Shown: positions 52,792 to 63,727 of the stretch, piece after piece
Numbering within the stretch: position 1 is the first letter of the stretch
How the letters are laid out: each line of letters opens with the position of its first letter
Source: Marinobacter sp. THAF197a
GTDB lineage: Bacteria > Pseudomonadota > Gammaproteobacteria > Pseudomonadales > Oleiphilaceae
Direction of reading: 5' to 3'
DNA: 64,000 nucleotides
Assembly (NCBI RefSeq): GCF_009363275.1
Contig: NZ_CP045324.1
Span: forward strand, 3,410,001 to 3,474,000
Translations under genes and position numbers: made by a program
Notes under the pieces: model-generated
The model's database searches: none
The model's input: the letters and a program-made list of their open reading frames with translations, nothing else
What the model was told of the DNA's origin: nothing

Positions 52792-53904
52792 ATGAAAATG
52801 TCCGTTAAGAAACTCGCTACCGCTGTAGGCGCTTCTGTTGCCCTGATGGCCGCCGGCCAGGCCGCCGCTGAAATCCGAATTGGTATTGCCGGCCCGATGA
52901 CCGGCCCCGTTGCCCAGTATGGTGATATGCAGTTTTCTGGCGCCCGCATGGCCATTGAACGCATCAATGCTGCCGGCGGCGTTTTGGGCGAACAACTGGT
53001 GGGCGTGGAAGTGGATGACGTGTGCGACCCCAAGCAGGCCGTCACCGTTGCCAACCGCCTGGTCAACCAGGGTGTTCAATACGTGGTGGGTCACCTGTGT
53101 TCCAGCTCCACCCAGCCGGCGTCTGATATTTATGAAGACGAAGGCATCCTGATGATTACCCCGGCATCAACCAGCCCGGAAATTACCCAGCGTGGTTATG
53201 AGTTGGTATTCCGTACCATCGGCCTGGACAGCATGCAGGGACCGGTCGCCGGTGAGTACATCGTCAGCCAGAACCCGAATAAGGTCGCTGTCATCCACGA
53301 CAAACAGCAGTATGGTGAGGGCATTGCTACTGCGGTACGAGACACCCTGCGCAATGCCGGTGTGGAAGTGGCCATGTTTGAAGGTATCACCGCCGGTGAC
53401 AAAGACTTCTCGTCACTGGTTACCAAGATCAAACAGGCCAACGTGGATTTCGTCTACTACGGCGGCTACCACCCGGAGCTTGGTTTGATCCTTCGCCAGG
53501 CACGCCAGGCAGACGTGAACGCGAAGTTCATGGGGCCTGAAGGCGTTGGCAACAAAGACATCAACACCATTGCCGGCGAAGCCGCCGAAGGCCTGCTGGT
53601 TACCCTGCCGCCCAGCTTTGACGAGAAAGAAGAGAACCAGGATCTGGTAGCCGCCTTCGCTGACAAGGGTGAAGACCCATCCGGCCCATTTGTTCTCACC
53701 TCCTATACTGCTGTTCAGCTGGTTGCCGACGGCATCGAACAGGCCGGCACCAAAGATCCGTTTGAAGTGGCCAAGGCCCTGCGCTCCGGCACTTTCGAAA
53801 CGCCCATCGGTACCGTTCAGTACAACCAGGCGGGCGATATGGAGTCCTTCGAGTTTGTCGTCTACGAATGGCACTCTGACGGCAGCAAGACTCCGGTCAA
53901 CTGA
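52792..53904 (+). CDS. livK: Branched-chain amino acid-binding protein (LivK/BraC)
   Basis: A 370-aa exported type I binding protein: signal MKMSVKKLATAVGASVALMAAGQAAA, then EIRIGIAGPMTGPVAQYGDMQFSGARMAIERINAAGG and VVGHLCSSSTQPASDIYEDEGILMITPASTSP, typical of LivJ/LivK/BraC. It binds Leu/Ile/Val (and Ala or Thr in BraC). AGGAAC precedes the ATG. A T-run terminator between it and livH should keep binding-protein mRNA in excess. Confidence 0.94.
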   Translation: MKMSVKKLATAVGASVALMAAGQAAAEIRIGIAGPMTGPVAQYGDMQFSGARMAIERINAAGGVLGEQLVGVEVDDVCDPKQAVTVANRLVNQGVQYVVGHLCSSSTQPASDIYEDEGILMITPASTSPEITQRGYELVFRTIGLDSMQGPVAGEYIVSQNPNKVAVIHDKQQYGEGIATAVRDTLRNAGVEVAMFEGITAGDKDFSSLVTKIKQANVDFVYYGGYHPELGLILRQARQADVNAKFMGPEGVGNKDINTIAGEAAEGLLVTLPPSFDEKEENQDLVAAFADKGEDPSGPFVLTSYTAVQLVADGIEQAGTKDPFEVAKALRSGTFETPIGTVQYNQAGDMESFEFVVYEWHSDGSKTPVN

Positions 53905-53935
53905 GCCAACATCGTTTACAGACGGTCATTATGAG

Positions 53936-53972
53936 AACACCTTCCCGCCGTAACCCGGGGGAAGGTGTTTTT
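53936..53972 (+). terminator. Partial terminator between livK and livH
   Basis: AACACCTTCCC and GGGAAGGTGTT form an 11-bp stem over a 12-base loop, followed by TTTTTC, 32 bases after the livK stop. Confidence 0.85.
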
Positions 53973-54063
53973 CTGGGCTTCTGCTGACCCGCTTTGCGAC
54001 CAGGCGACCAACCCGTCAAAGGGACAAGGAGTGCGGGCAGCAGGCATTCGGAGTTCCACACAG

Positions 54064-54986
<923 letters not shown>

Positions 54987-54987
<1 letters not shown>

Positions 54988-56258
54988 TGGCAGCACACAA
55001 CTTCAAGCACGCTCTGTTCTGCGCGGTGGTCACCATGGTCATCGCCTTCCCCATCCTGGGCCTTAACCTGGTGGCCCGGGGCACCCGGGTCGGCCTTGAA
55101 GGCGCTGATGCCAGCACCATTATTTCGGTGTTCGTAGCCGCCGCCATTGTGTTTTTCTTCCAGCTGTATCGCGACACCATCAGGGGAAATCTCGGCAAAC
55201 TGCCGGCACTGAACCCACTGGCAGGTCGTGAACCCATGCCCCAGGCCAAGCGGGTAAAACTGGAGTCCTGGGCCCTGACCGGCATCATTGTGCTGGCCCT
55301 GTTCTGGCCATTCTTCGTGTCCAGGGGCTCGGTGGATCTGGCGACTCTGGTGCTGATCTACGTCATGCTGGCGCTGGGCTTGAACGTGGTCGTTGGCCTG
55401 GCCGGGCTACTCGATCTTGGCTACGTCGCTTTCTACGCCGTGGGTGCCTATACCTTTGCCCTGCTGTCCCAGTACATGGGCATTTCGTTCTGGATGGCCC
55501 TGCCCATCGGTGCCCTGCTCGCCGCCCTGTTCGGCCTGGTACTGGGTTTTCCCGTACTGCGATTGCGGGGCGATTACCTGGCCATCGTGACCCTTGGTTT
55601 CGGGGAAATTATCCGGATTCTGCTGAATAACTGGACCTCCATCACCGGCGGCCCAAATGGTATCGGTGGCATTCCCGAGCCCACTCTGTTCGGTATGGAA
55701 TTCGGCCGGCGCGTTAAGGAAGAAGGCAATACCTCGTTCCACGAAACCTTTGGCATTGCCTACAGCGGCGAGCACAAGGTGATTTTCCTGTACCTGATAG
55801 CCCTGGTACTGGCGGTGATTACCGCTCTGGTGATTCGCCGCCTGATGCGCATGCCAGTGGGCCGGGCCTGGGAAGCCCTGCGGGAAGATGAAATTGCCGC
55901 CCGCTCACTGGGCCTGAGCCGCACCGCGGTGAAGCTTTCAGCGTTCACCATCGGCGCGTTCTTTGCCGGCTTTGCCGGCACCGTGTTTGCCTCCAAGCAG
56001 GGCTTTATCAGCCCGGAGTCGTTCGTGTTCCTCGAATCCGCCATCATTCTGGCCATTGTGGTGCTCGGCGGTATGGGCTCGCAGATCGGCGTCATACTCG
56101 CCGCCATTGCGGTCACCATACTGCCGGAACTGGCCCGTGAGTTTGCCGACTACCGTATGCTGGTGTTCGGTGCAGCCATGGTGTTGATGATGGTGTGGCG
56201 GCCACAGGGCCTGATGCCCATGCGTCGGGTTCACATTGAACTGAAACGGCAGGAGTGA
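54987..56258 (+). CDS. livM: Branched-chain amino acid ABC permease LivM (BraE)
   Basis: A 423-aa permease with LALGLNVVVGLAGLLDLGYVAFYAVGAYTFALLSQY and FRGDYLAIVTLGFGEIIRI-type segments of LivM (LRGDYLAIVTLGFGEIIRILLNNW). The N-terminal 110 residues hold two extra hydrophobic segments as in Pseudomonas BraE. One base overlaps livH. Confidence 0.94.
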
Positions 56259-56263
56259 CAGAT

Positions 56264-57019
56264 ATGCTGGATGTAAAAAATCTGTCCATGCGCTTCGGCG
56301 GCCTGCTCGCAGTCGATCAGGTCAGCCTGGATGTGCAGGAACACGAAATCGTTTCCATCATCGGGCCAAACGGTGCCGGCAAAACCACGGTGTTTAACTG
56401 CATCAGCGGGTTCTACAAACCCAGTGGTGGCAAGATCCTGTTCGAAGGCAAAGAGGTGCAAGGCAAGCCCGACTACAAAATCTCGCGGCTGGGCATGGTG
56501 CGGACCTTTCAGCACGTTCGCCTGTTCAACAAAATGACCGTGGTGGAAAACCTGCTGGTGGCCCAGCACCGGCACCTGAACACCAACCTGCTGTCCGGAC
56601 TGATTAAAACCCCCAACTACCGATCACGGGAGCAGAAATCCCTGGACCGGGCAGCCTACTGGCTGGAGCGGGTGGGTCTGCTTGATCTTGCCAACCGGGA
56701 TGCCGGCAATCTGGCCTACGGCCAGCAACGGCGCCTGGAGATTGCCCGCTGCATGGTGACCGAACCCAAGCTGCTGATGCTGGACGAACCGGCCGCCGGC
56801 CTGAACCCGGCAGAAACCAAAGACCTCAACCAGCTGATTGTCAGCCTGAAGTCCGACTACAACGTCTCGGTACTGCTGATCGAGCACGACATGAGCCTGG
56901 TGATGGACATTTCCGACCGGATTACCGTGATCAACCAGGGCCGTCCCCTGGCTGCAGGCACACCGGGCGAAGTGCGCCAGAACGATGACGTTATCAAAGC
57001 TTATCTGGGCGAGGCCTGA
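56264..57019 (+). CDS. livG: Branched-chain amino acid ABC ATPase LivG (BraF)
   Basis: A 251-aa ATPase: Walker A GPNGAGKTT, signature LAYGQQRRLEIARCM, Walker B LLMLDEPAAGLNPAE and VLLIEHDMSLVM. The ATG at 56264 has AGGAG eight bases upstream; a GTG nine bases earlier overlaps livM and lacks one. The Y-G-Q variant of the signature and the AAGLN motif mark LivG. Confidence 0.95.
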   Translation: MLDVKNLSMRFGGLLAVDQVSLDVQEHEIVSIIGPNGAGKTTVFNCISGFYKPSGGKILFEGKEVQGKPDYKISRLGMVRTFQHVRLFNKMTVVENLLVAQHRHLNTNLLSGLIKTPNYRSREQKSLDRAAYWLERVGLLDLANRDAGNLAYGQQRRLEIARCMVTEPKLLMLDEPAAGLNPAETKDLNQLIVSLKSDYNVSVLLIEHDMSLVMDISDRITVINQGRPLAAGTPGEVRQNDDVIKAYLGEA

Positions 57020-57028
57020 GGAAACACC

Positions 57029-57730
57029 ATGCTAGTACTGGAAAACGTGCACACCCACTACGGCAAGATCGAGGCCTTGCACGGGGTATCGGTGGAAGTG
57101 AACAAAGGCGAGATTGTCTCGCTGATCGGCGCCAACGGCGCGGGCAAAACCACGCTGTTGATGACCGTTTGCGGCAACCCCCAGGCCAGCGCCGGGCGGG
57201 TGATCCTGGAAGGCCGGGATATTACCAATGAAGCCACCTCCAATATCATGCGCTCCGGTATCGCTATCGTGCCTGAGGGCCGGAGGGTCTTCTCCGGGCT
57301 GACCGTGGAAGAGAACCTGGCCATGGGTGGGTTCTTCAACACCAAGGCCGAGATCCGTAAAAGCCAGGATCACGTGTACGAGCTGTTCCCCCGCCTGAAG
57401 GAGCGGGAACACCAGCGGGCCGGCACGATGTCTGGCGGCGAGCAACAAATGCTCGCCATCGGCCGGGCACTGATGAGCAAACCCCGGATGATCATCCTGG
57501 ACGAGCCTTCACTGGGTCTGGCGCCGATTATCATCAAACAGATCTTCGAGATCATCGGCCACCTTCGGGAGGAAGGCATCACCGTGTTCCTGGTAGAGCA
57601 GAACGCCCACCAGGCCCTGAACCTGGCCGACCGGGGTTATGTGCTGGAAACCGGGCGCATTCGGCTGCACGATACCGGCAAGAACCTGTTGGCCAATCCG
57701 GAGGTGCGGGAGGCGTATCTGGGTGGATAA
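57029..57730 (+). CDS. livF: Branched-chain amino acid ABC ATPase LivF (BraG)
   Basis: A 233-aa ATPase: Walker A GANGAGKTT, PEGRRVFSGLTVEENLAMG, signature MSGGEQQMLAIGRAL, Walker B IILDEPSLGLAPI and VFLVEQNAHQALNLADRGYVLETG. Last gene of the livKHMGF run; pairs with LivG in the transporter. Confidence 0.95.
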   Translation: MLVLENVHTHYGKIEALHGVSVEVNKGEIVSLIGANGAGKTTLLMTVCGNPQASAGRVILEGRDITNEATSNIMRSGIAIVPEGRRVFSGLTVEENLAMGGFFNTKAEIRKSQDHVYELFPRLKEREHQRAGTMSGGEQQMLAIGRALMSKPRMIILDEPSLGLAPIIIKQIFEIIGHLREEGITVFLVEQNAHQALNLADRGYVLETGRIRLHDTGKNLLANPEVREAYLGG

Positions 57731-57740
57731 CATCATTACT

Positions 57741-57757
57741 TGTCGCCAATGGCGACA
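57741..57757 (+). terminator. Small hairpin after livF
   Basis: TGTCGCC AAT GGCGACA is a 7-bp stem with a three-base loop, 11 bases after the livF stop, without a T-run. Confidence 0.4.
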
Positions 57758-57957
57758 GGATAAATGGCGATGGAAGTCAATAACTCTTTGATCCATCTCT
57801 TGGAATCCTTCCCTAATACGAGTTTTGATCTATACTCAACCCAACGGTCACACCAATCACCGGTAACCATATCGGGGCCGTTAGCTTGCAGCCGATTCAG
57901 GACTTACAGGTTGCAGGGTATGCGACGAAAGCAAAAAACCACATAAAGGAGTGGATA

Positions 57958-58422
57958 ATGAAAAAACTGATCGCAGGTGCAATTCTTCTTGGTGCTTCCT
58001 CCATGGCATTCGCTCAGCCTGGCTGTGGCGTAGGCGCCATGATCTGGAAAGGACAGTCCGGCGTTGCGCCGCACGTGCTGGCCGCCACCACCAACGGAAC
58101 CTTCGGTAACCAGACTTTCGGTATGACTACCGGTACCCTCGGCTGCCAGACTAACCAGTCTGTTCAGTCCATGGCCATGTACATGGACAGCAACATCGAC
58201 AAGGTTGCCCGTGACATGTCCCGTGGCTCCGGTGAAAACCTGGAAACCCTGGCGGTACTGCTGGGTGTAGACGCGGCTGACCGTGAGGCCTTCCGCAAAG
58301 TGCTGCAAGACAACTTCGCCAGCATTTTCCCGAACTCTGACACCACCTCGGGTGAAGCGGTAGATGCTATCGTTTCCCTGCTTGAGCAGAACGAGTCTCT
58401 GAGCAAGTACGTGGCTGCGTAA
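57958..58422 (+). CDS. DUF3015 exported protein
   Basis: A 154-aa secreted protein: signal MKKLIAGAILLGASSMAFAQ, then PGCGVGAMIWKGQSGVAPHVLAATTNGTFGNQTFGMTTGTLGCQT, the DUF3015 core with paired Cys, and a helical C-terminus (REAFRKVLQDNFASIFPNSD). AAGGAG precedes the ATG. Function unknown; in many gammaproteobacteria it is adjacent to a DUF4105 protein, as here, suggesting a shared envelope role. Confidence 0.88.
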   Translation: MKKLIAGAILLGASSMAFAQPGCGVGAMIWKGQSGVAPHVLAATTNGTFGNQTFGMTTGTLGCQTNQSVQSMAMYMDSNIDKVARDMSRGSGENLETLAVLLGVDAADREAFRKVLQDNFASIFPNSDTTSGEAVDAIVSLLEQNESLSKYVAA

Positions 58423-58504
58423 TAACGCATTCCCAAAGGATTGACGCGGCGCCACGGATGGCGCCCTCCTGCACCCAATCGCAATCCGGACTCTGATCTC
58501 CCCT

Positions 58505-60370
58505 ATGGGTAACATCTTGCGCTCCCGGCAGGCCGCTCTGTGGCTTGCATGCTCACTCTCGGCCCAGGCCGCCTTCGCCGTTGCATCCGATGAACTTCAC
58601 CAGCACCCGGTATGGCTGACCCTTGGCCATTACCAGCCTGACCGATTTGGCGCCGGCTACACCAGTCAGGCGGACGACTCTGCGTTTTTTCTGAGCGAGA
58701 ACGGCAAAACCTCACCCAGGGAAGAACTGGAAGCAACGCTTGCCGCTATTCAGGAGCCAGGTGAAGGTAACGATCACGCCCGATGCCGCTTTCCGGCCCG
58801 GGATGCCTGGCTTCGGGAACAGCTCGACCTGCCCGCTGATCCTGTCGTTTGCCCCGCTTATGACGAGTGGGCGGCCGAACTGAACACCGAGAAGGTCACA
58901 CTGGTGTTCGCCGCCTCGTATCTGAACAGCCCATCGTCCATGTTCGGCCACACCTTCCTTCGACTGGACCCACCCCAGGAGGATGAAGAAGCCGACCTTC
59001 TGCTGGCCAATACTATTTCTTACGCGGCGGACGCAGCTGAACACGACAGCGAGCTGCTATTTGCCTATCGGGGAATTTTCGGCGGCTATCCCGGAATTAC
59101 GTCCATCCGGCCCTATTACGAGATGATCCGGCTTTATAACGACATCGAACACCGGGACTTATGGGAATACACCCTGAACCTGACCCAGCCGGAAGTAGAC
59201 ACCATGCTGGCCCACACCTGGGAGATTCAGGACAAAAACTTCGATTACTACTTCTTTGACGAGAACTGCGCCTATCGCTTGCTGGCACTGATTGATGCCG
59301 CCCGCCCGGGCACCAACCTGCTGGATGAAGTAAGCACTCACGCAATCCCCTCCGACACGGTACGCTGGGTTCGGGATGCAGACCTTGTCGAGAGCATTCA
59401 TTACCGGCCTTCGGCCGCCACAGCTGTTAGCCACAGCCTCGATACCCTGCCCCGTGACCATCAAACCCTGGCCGCAGCCATCGCCAATGGTTACGTGCAG
59501 GTGAATGGCCCTGAGATGCAACAGCTCTCGACACAGGAAAGAGCCTGGGTACTGGACGCCACCTACGATTACGTGCGCTATCAAAGCGAAGCCCGTGGCT
59601 GGCCAAGGGAATTTTCCGCCCCCCTGTCGCATCAGCTACTGATTTCACGCAGCCAGATAGACGACGCGCAGGAGATACCTCCTGTCCCGGAGCCTTTGGT
59701 TCGCGACGACCAGGGCCACGACACTTTTCGGGTAAGCCTCGGCAGTGGCCAACTGGACCACGCCGAATTCACCCAGCTCACCCTGCGCCCCGCCTACCAT
59801 GACGTACTGGACCCGCCGGAGGGTTACCGCTCCGGCGCCCAGTTACAGTTCCTGCGGCTGGACGCCCGGCTCTACCACGACAATGACGAACTGCAGGTGG
59901 AACAGATTGTGGGTGTGGAGATCCGATCCCTGAGCCCTCGCAACCAGTTCTTCTCTCCCATTTCCTGGCAGGTAGGCTTCGGCGGGCGGCGCACAGACAC
60001 CGGCACACAGCGAGTGCTCACGCCCTACCTGGAGGGCGGTGCCGGTGGGAGCTGGAGCCTGAACTACAACACCCAGGCCTTCGCCGTCGCCACCGCTGAC
60101 CTGGAAATCGACGATGACATCCGCCGCGGCTACGACTTCGCCCCGGGCGCTGACCTGGGCCTGCTGCACCAGAACAACCGGTTCAGCCTTCTGGCCGGCG
60201 CCAAAACCAAGGCCTGGATCATCAGCAGCCAACACCGGCAGGACCAGCTGTACCTCAAAGGCAATCTGCATATCGGCCGGGAATTCAGCCTGTTTGCCGA
60301 ATTCACCCGGGAAGACCACTTCAACAGGTACCAAAGCACATGGCAGGCTGGCATTCACGCGTATTTCTGA
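58505..60370 (+). CDS. DUF4105 (Lnb N-terminal-like periplasmic domain) protein
   Basis: A 621-aa exported protein: signal MGNILRSRQAALWLACSLSAQAAFA, then a domain with LVFAASYLNSPSSMFGHTFLRLDPP, YAFRGIFGGYPG-like (FAYRGIFGGYPGITSIRPYY) and YYFFDENCAYRLLALIDAARPG. These His and Cys positions (GHTFLR, ENCAY) recall an NlpC/P60-like papain fold. The C-terminal half (about 380-621) is rich in alternating beta strands and ends in an aromatic residue, as an outer-membrane barrel would. Substrate unknown. Its stop overlaps the next gene by one base. Confidence 0.85.
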   Translation: MGNILRSRQAALWLACSLSAQAAFAVASDELHQHPVWLTLGHYQPDRFGAGYTSQADDSAFFLSENGKTSPREELEATLAAIQEPGEGNDHARCRFPARDAWLREQLDLPADPVVCPAYDEWAAELNTEKVTLVFAASYLNSPSSMFGHTFLRLDPPQEDEEADLLLANTISYAADAAEHDSELLFAYRGIFGGYPGITSIRPYYEMIRLYNDIEHRDLWEYTLNLTQPEVDTMLAHTWEIQDKNFDYYFFDENCAYRLLALIDAARPGTNLLDEVSTHAIPSDTVRWVRDADLVESIHYRPSAATAVSHSLDTLPRDHQTLAAAIANGYVQVNGPEMQQLSTQERAWVLDATYDYVRYQSEARGWPREFSAPLSHQLLISRSQIDDAQEIPPVPEPLVRDDQGHDTFRVSLGSGQLDHAEFTQLTLRPAYHDVLDPPEGYRSGAQLQFLRLDARLYHDNDELQVEQIVGVEIRSLSPRNQFFSPISWQVGFGGRRTDTGTQRVLTPYLEGGAGGSWSLNYNTQAFAVATADLEIDDDIRRGYDFAPGADLGLLHQNNRFSLLAGAKTKAWIISSQHRQDQLYLKGNLHIGREFSLFAEFTREDHFNRYQSTWQAGIHAYF

Positions 60371-61230
60371 TGAACTTCAGGCTGAGCAAACGTCCAACAC
60401 AACTCATCCTGCTGGTCTTTATCGCCCTGCTGCAAACCGGCTGCAGCAGCGTGTTCTTCTACCCGGACAAGGTAACCTACATCACCCCGGACCGCCTGAA
60501 CCTGGAGTATGAAGACATCTACCTGGATACCGCCGATGGAGAAACCCTCCACGGCTGGTGGCTGCCCGCCCTCACAGAAGAACCCGCCAAAGGCACGGTC
60601 TATTACCTGCATGGCAACGCCCAGAACGTCAGCGCCCACATCCTCAACGTCGCCTGGCTGCCGGAGCAAGGCTACAACGTATTTGCCATAGACTACCGGG
60701 GCTACGGCCAATCCACCGGCGCGCCAGACATAGAAGGCGCCCTGCACGACACCGAAACCGGCCTGCGCTGGCTTGCCAAGCGGCACCCCGACAAAGACCA
60801 CCCCCTGTTCCTCCTCGGCCAAAGCCTCGGCGGCGGCCTCGGCATCGCCCTGGCCAGTGAATGGGTACAGCGCAGCGAACAACCCCAACTCAGCGGCGTG
60901 ATCCTAGACGGCACCTTCTCCGGCTTCCGCCTGATCGCCCGTGAAAAACTCGGAGAATTCTGGCTCACCTGGCCACTCCAGATCCCCCTGAGCTGGAGCA
61001 TCACCGACGACTACGAAGGTGTAGACCGCATCGCCAATATCGCCCCGGTCCCCGTCAAAATCATCCACAGCGCCCGTGACGGCATTATCCCGTTTCACCA
61101 CGGCATGCGACTGTATGAAGCCGCAGAACAGCCCAAAGACTTCCTGAGGACCGACACACCCCATGGCGCGACGTTTGTTCTTCCGGCGTATCGGGAGGCG
61201 GTACTGGAGTTCATGGAAGGGACGTTTTAG
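60370..61230 (+). CDS. Alpha/beta hydrolase lipoprotein (BEM46/YfhR-like)
   Basis: A 286-aa lipoprotein: signal with lipobox LQTGC (Cys25), then YYLHGNAQNVSAHI (oxyanion region), FAIDYRGYGQSTG, nucleophile Ser152 in LLGQSLGGG, Asp in HSARDGIIPF and His in DTPHG. The ATG at 60370 overlaps the DUF4105 stop, so they are co-translated. The BEM46-like serine hydrolases have no fixed substrate. The plus strand here is A+C-rich, opposite to the bias near the other two hairpin repeats. Confidence 0.87.
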   Translation: MNFRLSKRPTQLILLVFIALLQTGCSSVFFYPDKVTYITPDRLNLEYEDIYLDTADGETLHGWWLPALTEEPAKGTVYYLHGNAQNVSAHILNVAWLPEQGYNVFAIDYRGYGQSTGAPDIEGALHDTETGLRWLAKRHPDKDHPLFLLGQSLGGGLGIALASEWVQRSEQPQLSGVILDGTFSGFRLIAREKLGEFWLTWPLQIPLSWSITDDYEGVDRIANIAPVPVKIIHSARDGIIPFHHGMRLYEAAEQPKDFLRTDTPHGATFVLPAYREAVLEFMEGTF

Positions 61231-61296
61231 CCACTCTATCCGGGGGTGAACGCCAATAGAAAGCACACTAAGAATGCTGCAGAATGCTTGGCGCGG

Positions 61297-61404
61297 AGGT
61301 TGGGGGAAGTCCTTTCCAAAAGTCTTGAGGGCCAAGGATGGCCCGAACGAAGCGCACATGGATGTGCTCGTAGCGTCTTTTGGAAAGGACTTCCCCCAAC
61401 CTCT
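61297..61404 (-). repeat. Hairpin repeat element, copy 3 (reverse orientation)
   Basis: Perfect 27-nt complementary arms (61297-61323 and 61378-61404) around a 54-nt loop. Read on the minus strand the loop contains the same CGCTACGAGCACATCCATGT core as copies 1 and 2. The inner stem changes from AGGCC/GGCCT to GGGCC/GGCCC, a compensatory pair. Arms share no alignment with those of the other copies. It lies between the hydrolase gene and the pnp terminator. Confidence 0.85.
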
Positions 61405-61436
61405 GCACGGCACCCAAACCAAAGCGCCCAGAAACG

Positions 61437-61466
61437 AGAAAACCCGCCATAAGGCGGGTTTTCTCA
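61437..61466. terminator. Bidirectional terminator of pnp and the hydrolase operon
   Basis: GAGAAAACCCGCC ATAA GGCGGGTTTTCTC is a perfect 13-bp stem with A- and T-rich flanks on both sides, so it can work in both directions. It is 18 bases beyond the pnp stop. Confidence 0.9.
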
Positions 61467-61484
61467 CTACTGACTAACTGAAAA

Positions 61485-63605
61485 TCAGTCAGCGAAGTCA
61501 GTCGGCTGCTCGCCTTCCTTAACTTCCTTCATGGACAGCTTAACGCGACCACGGTTGTCCACATCCAGCACCTTCACCAGAACTTCCTGACCTTCGCTCA
61601 GCTCGTCAGTCACGTTCTCGATACGGCGCTCGGAGATCTGGGAAATGTGCACCAGACCATCCTTGCCAGGCAGGATGTTAACGAAGGCACCGAAGTCCAC
61701 AATGCGCTCAACGCGGCCCTTGTAGATAGCACCCACTTCGATCTCGGCAGTGATTTCCTTCACGCGATTCACGGCGGCTTGTGCAGCTGCTGCGTTGTCG
61801 GCGTAGATCTTCACGTTGCCGTCGTCGTCCAGGTCAATAGATGCACCGGTTTCGTCACAGATAGAACGGATCACAGAACCGCCCTTACCGATAACGTCAC
61901 GGATCTTGTCCGGATGGATCTTGATGGTGGTGATGCTCGGTGCACGCTCAGACAGTTCGGCACGTGGCGTGGAGATCACCTTGTTCATCTCGTCCAGGAT
62001 GTGCAGACGCGCAGCGTGGGCCTGCTCCAGGGCAATTTCCATGATCTCGTCGGTGATGCCCTGGATCTTGATATCCATCTGCAGGGCGGTAACGCCCTCT
62101 TTGGTACCGGCAACCTTGAAGTCCATGTCGCCCAGGTGATCTTCGTCACCCAGGATGTCGGTCAGAACGGCGAACTTGTCACCTTCCTTGACCAGACCCA
62201 TGGCGATACCAGCCACCGGAGCCTTGATCGGCACACCGGCGTCCATCAGTGCCAGGGAAGAACCGCACACGGAAGCCATGGAACTGGAACCGTTGGATTC
62301 GGTGATCTCGGAAACCGCACGAATGGCATACGGGAACTCTTCCAGAGTCGGCATAACCGCCAGAACGCCGCGCTTGGCCAGACGACCATGACCCACTTCA
62401 CGACGGCCCGGAGTACCAACGCGGCCGGCTTCACCTACGGAATACGGAGGGAAGTTGTAGTGGAACAGGAACGGATCTTTGCGCTCCCCTTCCAGAGCAT
62501 CGATGATCTGCACATCACGGGTGGTACCCAGAGTGGCGGTTACGATGGCCTGGGTTTCACCACGGGTGAACAGGGCAGAACCGTGAACAGACGGCAGAAT
62601 GCCAACTTCCACTTCGATCGGGCGCACAGTCTTGTTGTCACGGCCATCAATACGCGGCTTGCCATCGATAACCTGCTGACGCACCACAGACTTCTCAACC
62701 TTGCCGAAATACTTCTTCACCAGTTCTTCAGAAGGCTGGCCTTCTTCTTCACCGGCCAGTTTTTCGACGGCGGCAGCCTTGATCTCGCCCAGACGCTCGT
62801 AGCGAGCCATCTTGTCGCGCACGGCGTAGGCTTCTTCGATGGCACCACCGAACTCGGATTTGATGGCATTCAGAAGCTCGGTGTTTTCGGCTTCAGGCTG
62901 CCATTCCCAGCGCGGCTTGCCGTGTTCAGCGGCAAATTCCTTGATGGCGGTGATGGCCGCCTGCATTTCCTGATGACCAAACAGTACGCCGCCCAGCATC
63001 TGGTCTTCGGTCAGGCCTTTGGCCTCGGACTCAACCATCAGTACGGCGTCTTCGGTACCGGCAACCACCATGTCCAGATCAGAGCTGGCCAGCTCTTCAA
63101 AGGTGGGGTTCAGGAAGTAGCCTTTATCGTTGGTGAAACCAACACGGGCAGCACCGATAGGACCATCGAACGGAATACCGGAGATCGCCAGCGCAGCAGA
63201 CGCCGCCAGCATGGCCGCGATGTCAGGATCGTGGTTCTTGCTGGCAGACATGACGGTACAGATCACCTGTACTTCGTTCATGTAGCCATTGGGGAACAGC
63301 GGGCGGATCGGACGGTCGATCAGGCGGGAAGTCAGCGTCTCTTTCTCGGACGGACGGCCTTCGCGCTTGAAGAAACCACCGGGGATTTTGCCGGCCGCGT
63401 AAGTCTTCTCGAAGTAGTTAACGGTCAGCGGGAAAAACGGCTGACCCGGCTTGGCTTCTTTGGCGCCAACAACGGTACCCAGAACAGCGGTATCGCCGGT
63501 AGACACGAGAACGGAACCGGTTGCCTGACGGGCAACACGACCCGTTTCCAGGGTGAAGGTTTCGCCACCCATTTCAAACGTTTTCTTACGTGGTTGCAGA
63601 TCCAC
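61485..63605 (-). CDS. pnp: Polyribonucleotide nucleotidyltransferase (PNPase)
   Basis: A 706-aa phosphorolytic 3'-5' exoribonuclease: two RNase PH-like cores (RQATGSVLVSTGDTAVLGTVV; IDGRDNKTVRPIEVEVGILPSVHGSALFTRGETQAIV), a helical linker, a KH domain (IKIHPDKIRDVIGKGGSVIRSICDETG) and an S1 domain (GAIYKGRVERIVDFGAFVNILPGKDGLVHISQI). The start is GTG with AGGAG seven bases upstream. It is a component of the RNA degradosome and lies downstream of rpsO as in most gammaproteobacteria. Confidence 0.97.
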   Translation of the reverse strand: MDLQPRKKTFEMGGETFTLETGRVARQATGSVLVSTGDTAVLGTVVGAKEAKPGQPFFPLTVNYFEKTYAAGKIPGGFFKREGRPSEKETLTSRLIDRPIRPLFPNGYMNEVQVICTVMSASKNHDPDIAAMLAASAALAISGIPFDGPIGAARVGFTNDKGYFLNPTFEELASSDLDMVVAGTEDAVLMVESEAKGLTEDQMLGGVLFGHQEMQAAITAIKEFAAEHGKPRWEWQPEAENTELLNAIKSEFGGAIEEAYAVRDKMARYERLGEIKAAAVEKLAGEEEGQPSEELVKKYFGKVEKSVVRQQVIDGKPRIDGRDNKTVRPIEVEVGILPSVHGSALFTRGETQAIVTATLGTTRDVQIIDALEGERKDPFLFHYNFPPYSVGEAGRVGTPGRREVGHGRLAKRGVLAVMPTLEEFPYAIRAVSEITESNGSSSMASVCGSSLALMDAGVPIKAPVAGIAMGLVKEGDKFAVLTDILGDEDHLGDMDFKVAGTKEGVTALQMDIKIQGITDEIMEIALEQAHAARLHILDEMNKVISTPRAELSERAPSITTIKIHPDKIRDVIGKGGSVIRSICDETGASIDLDDDGNVKIYADNAAAAQAAVNRVKEITAEIEVGAIYKGRVERIVDFGAFVNILPGKDGLVHISQISERRIENVTDELSEGQEVLVKVLDVDNRGRVKLSMKEVKEGEQPTDFAD

Positions 63606-63727
63606 AATAAACTCCTGCTCTTTTCAACGGTTAATACCTGACCGGGTGACACTCACCCTCGCCAGGTTTTCTTTACCACCGCAGCAGTCTGATCTGTGAA
63701 CCGAAAGGCAACCCGTCTGAAAGCTAA

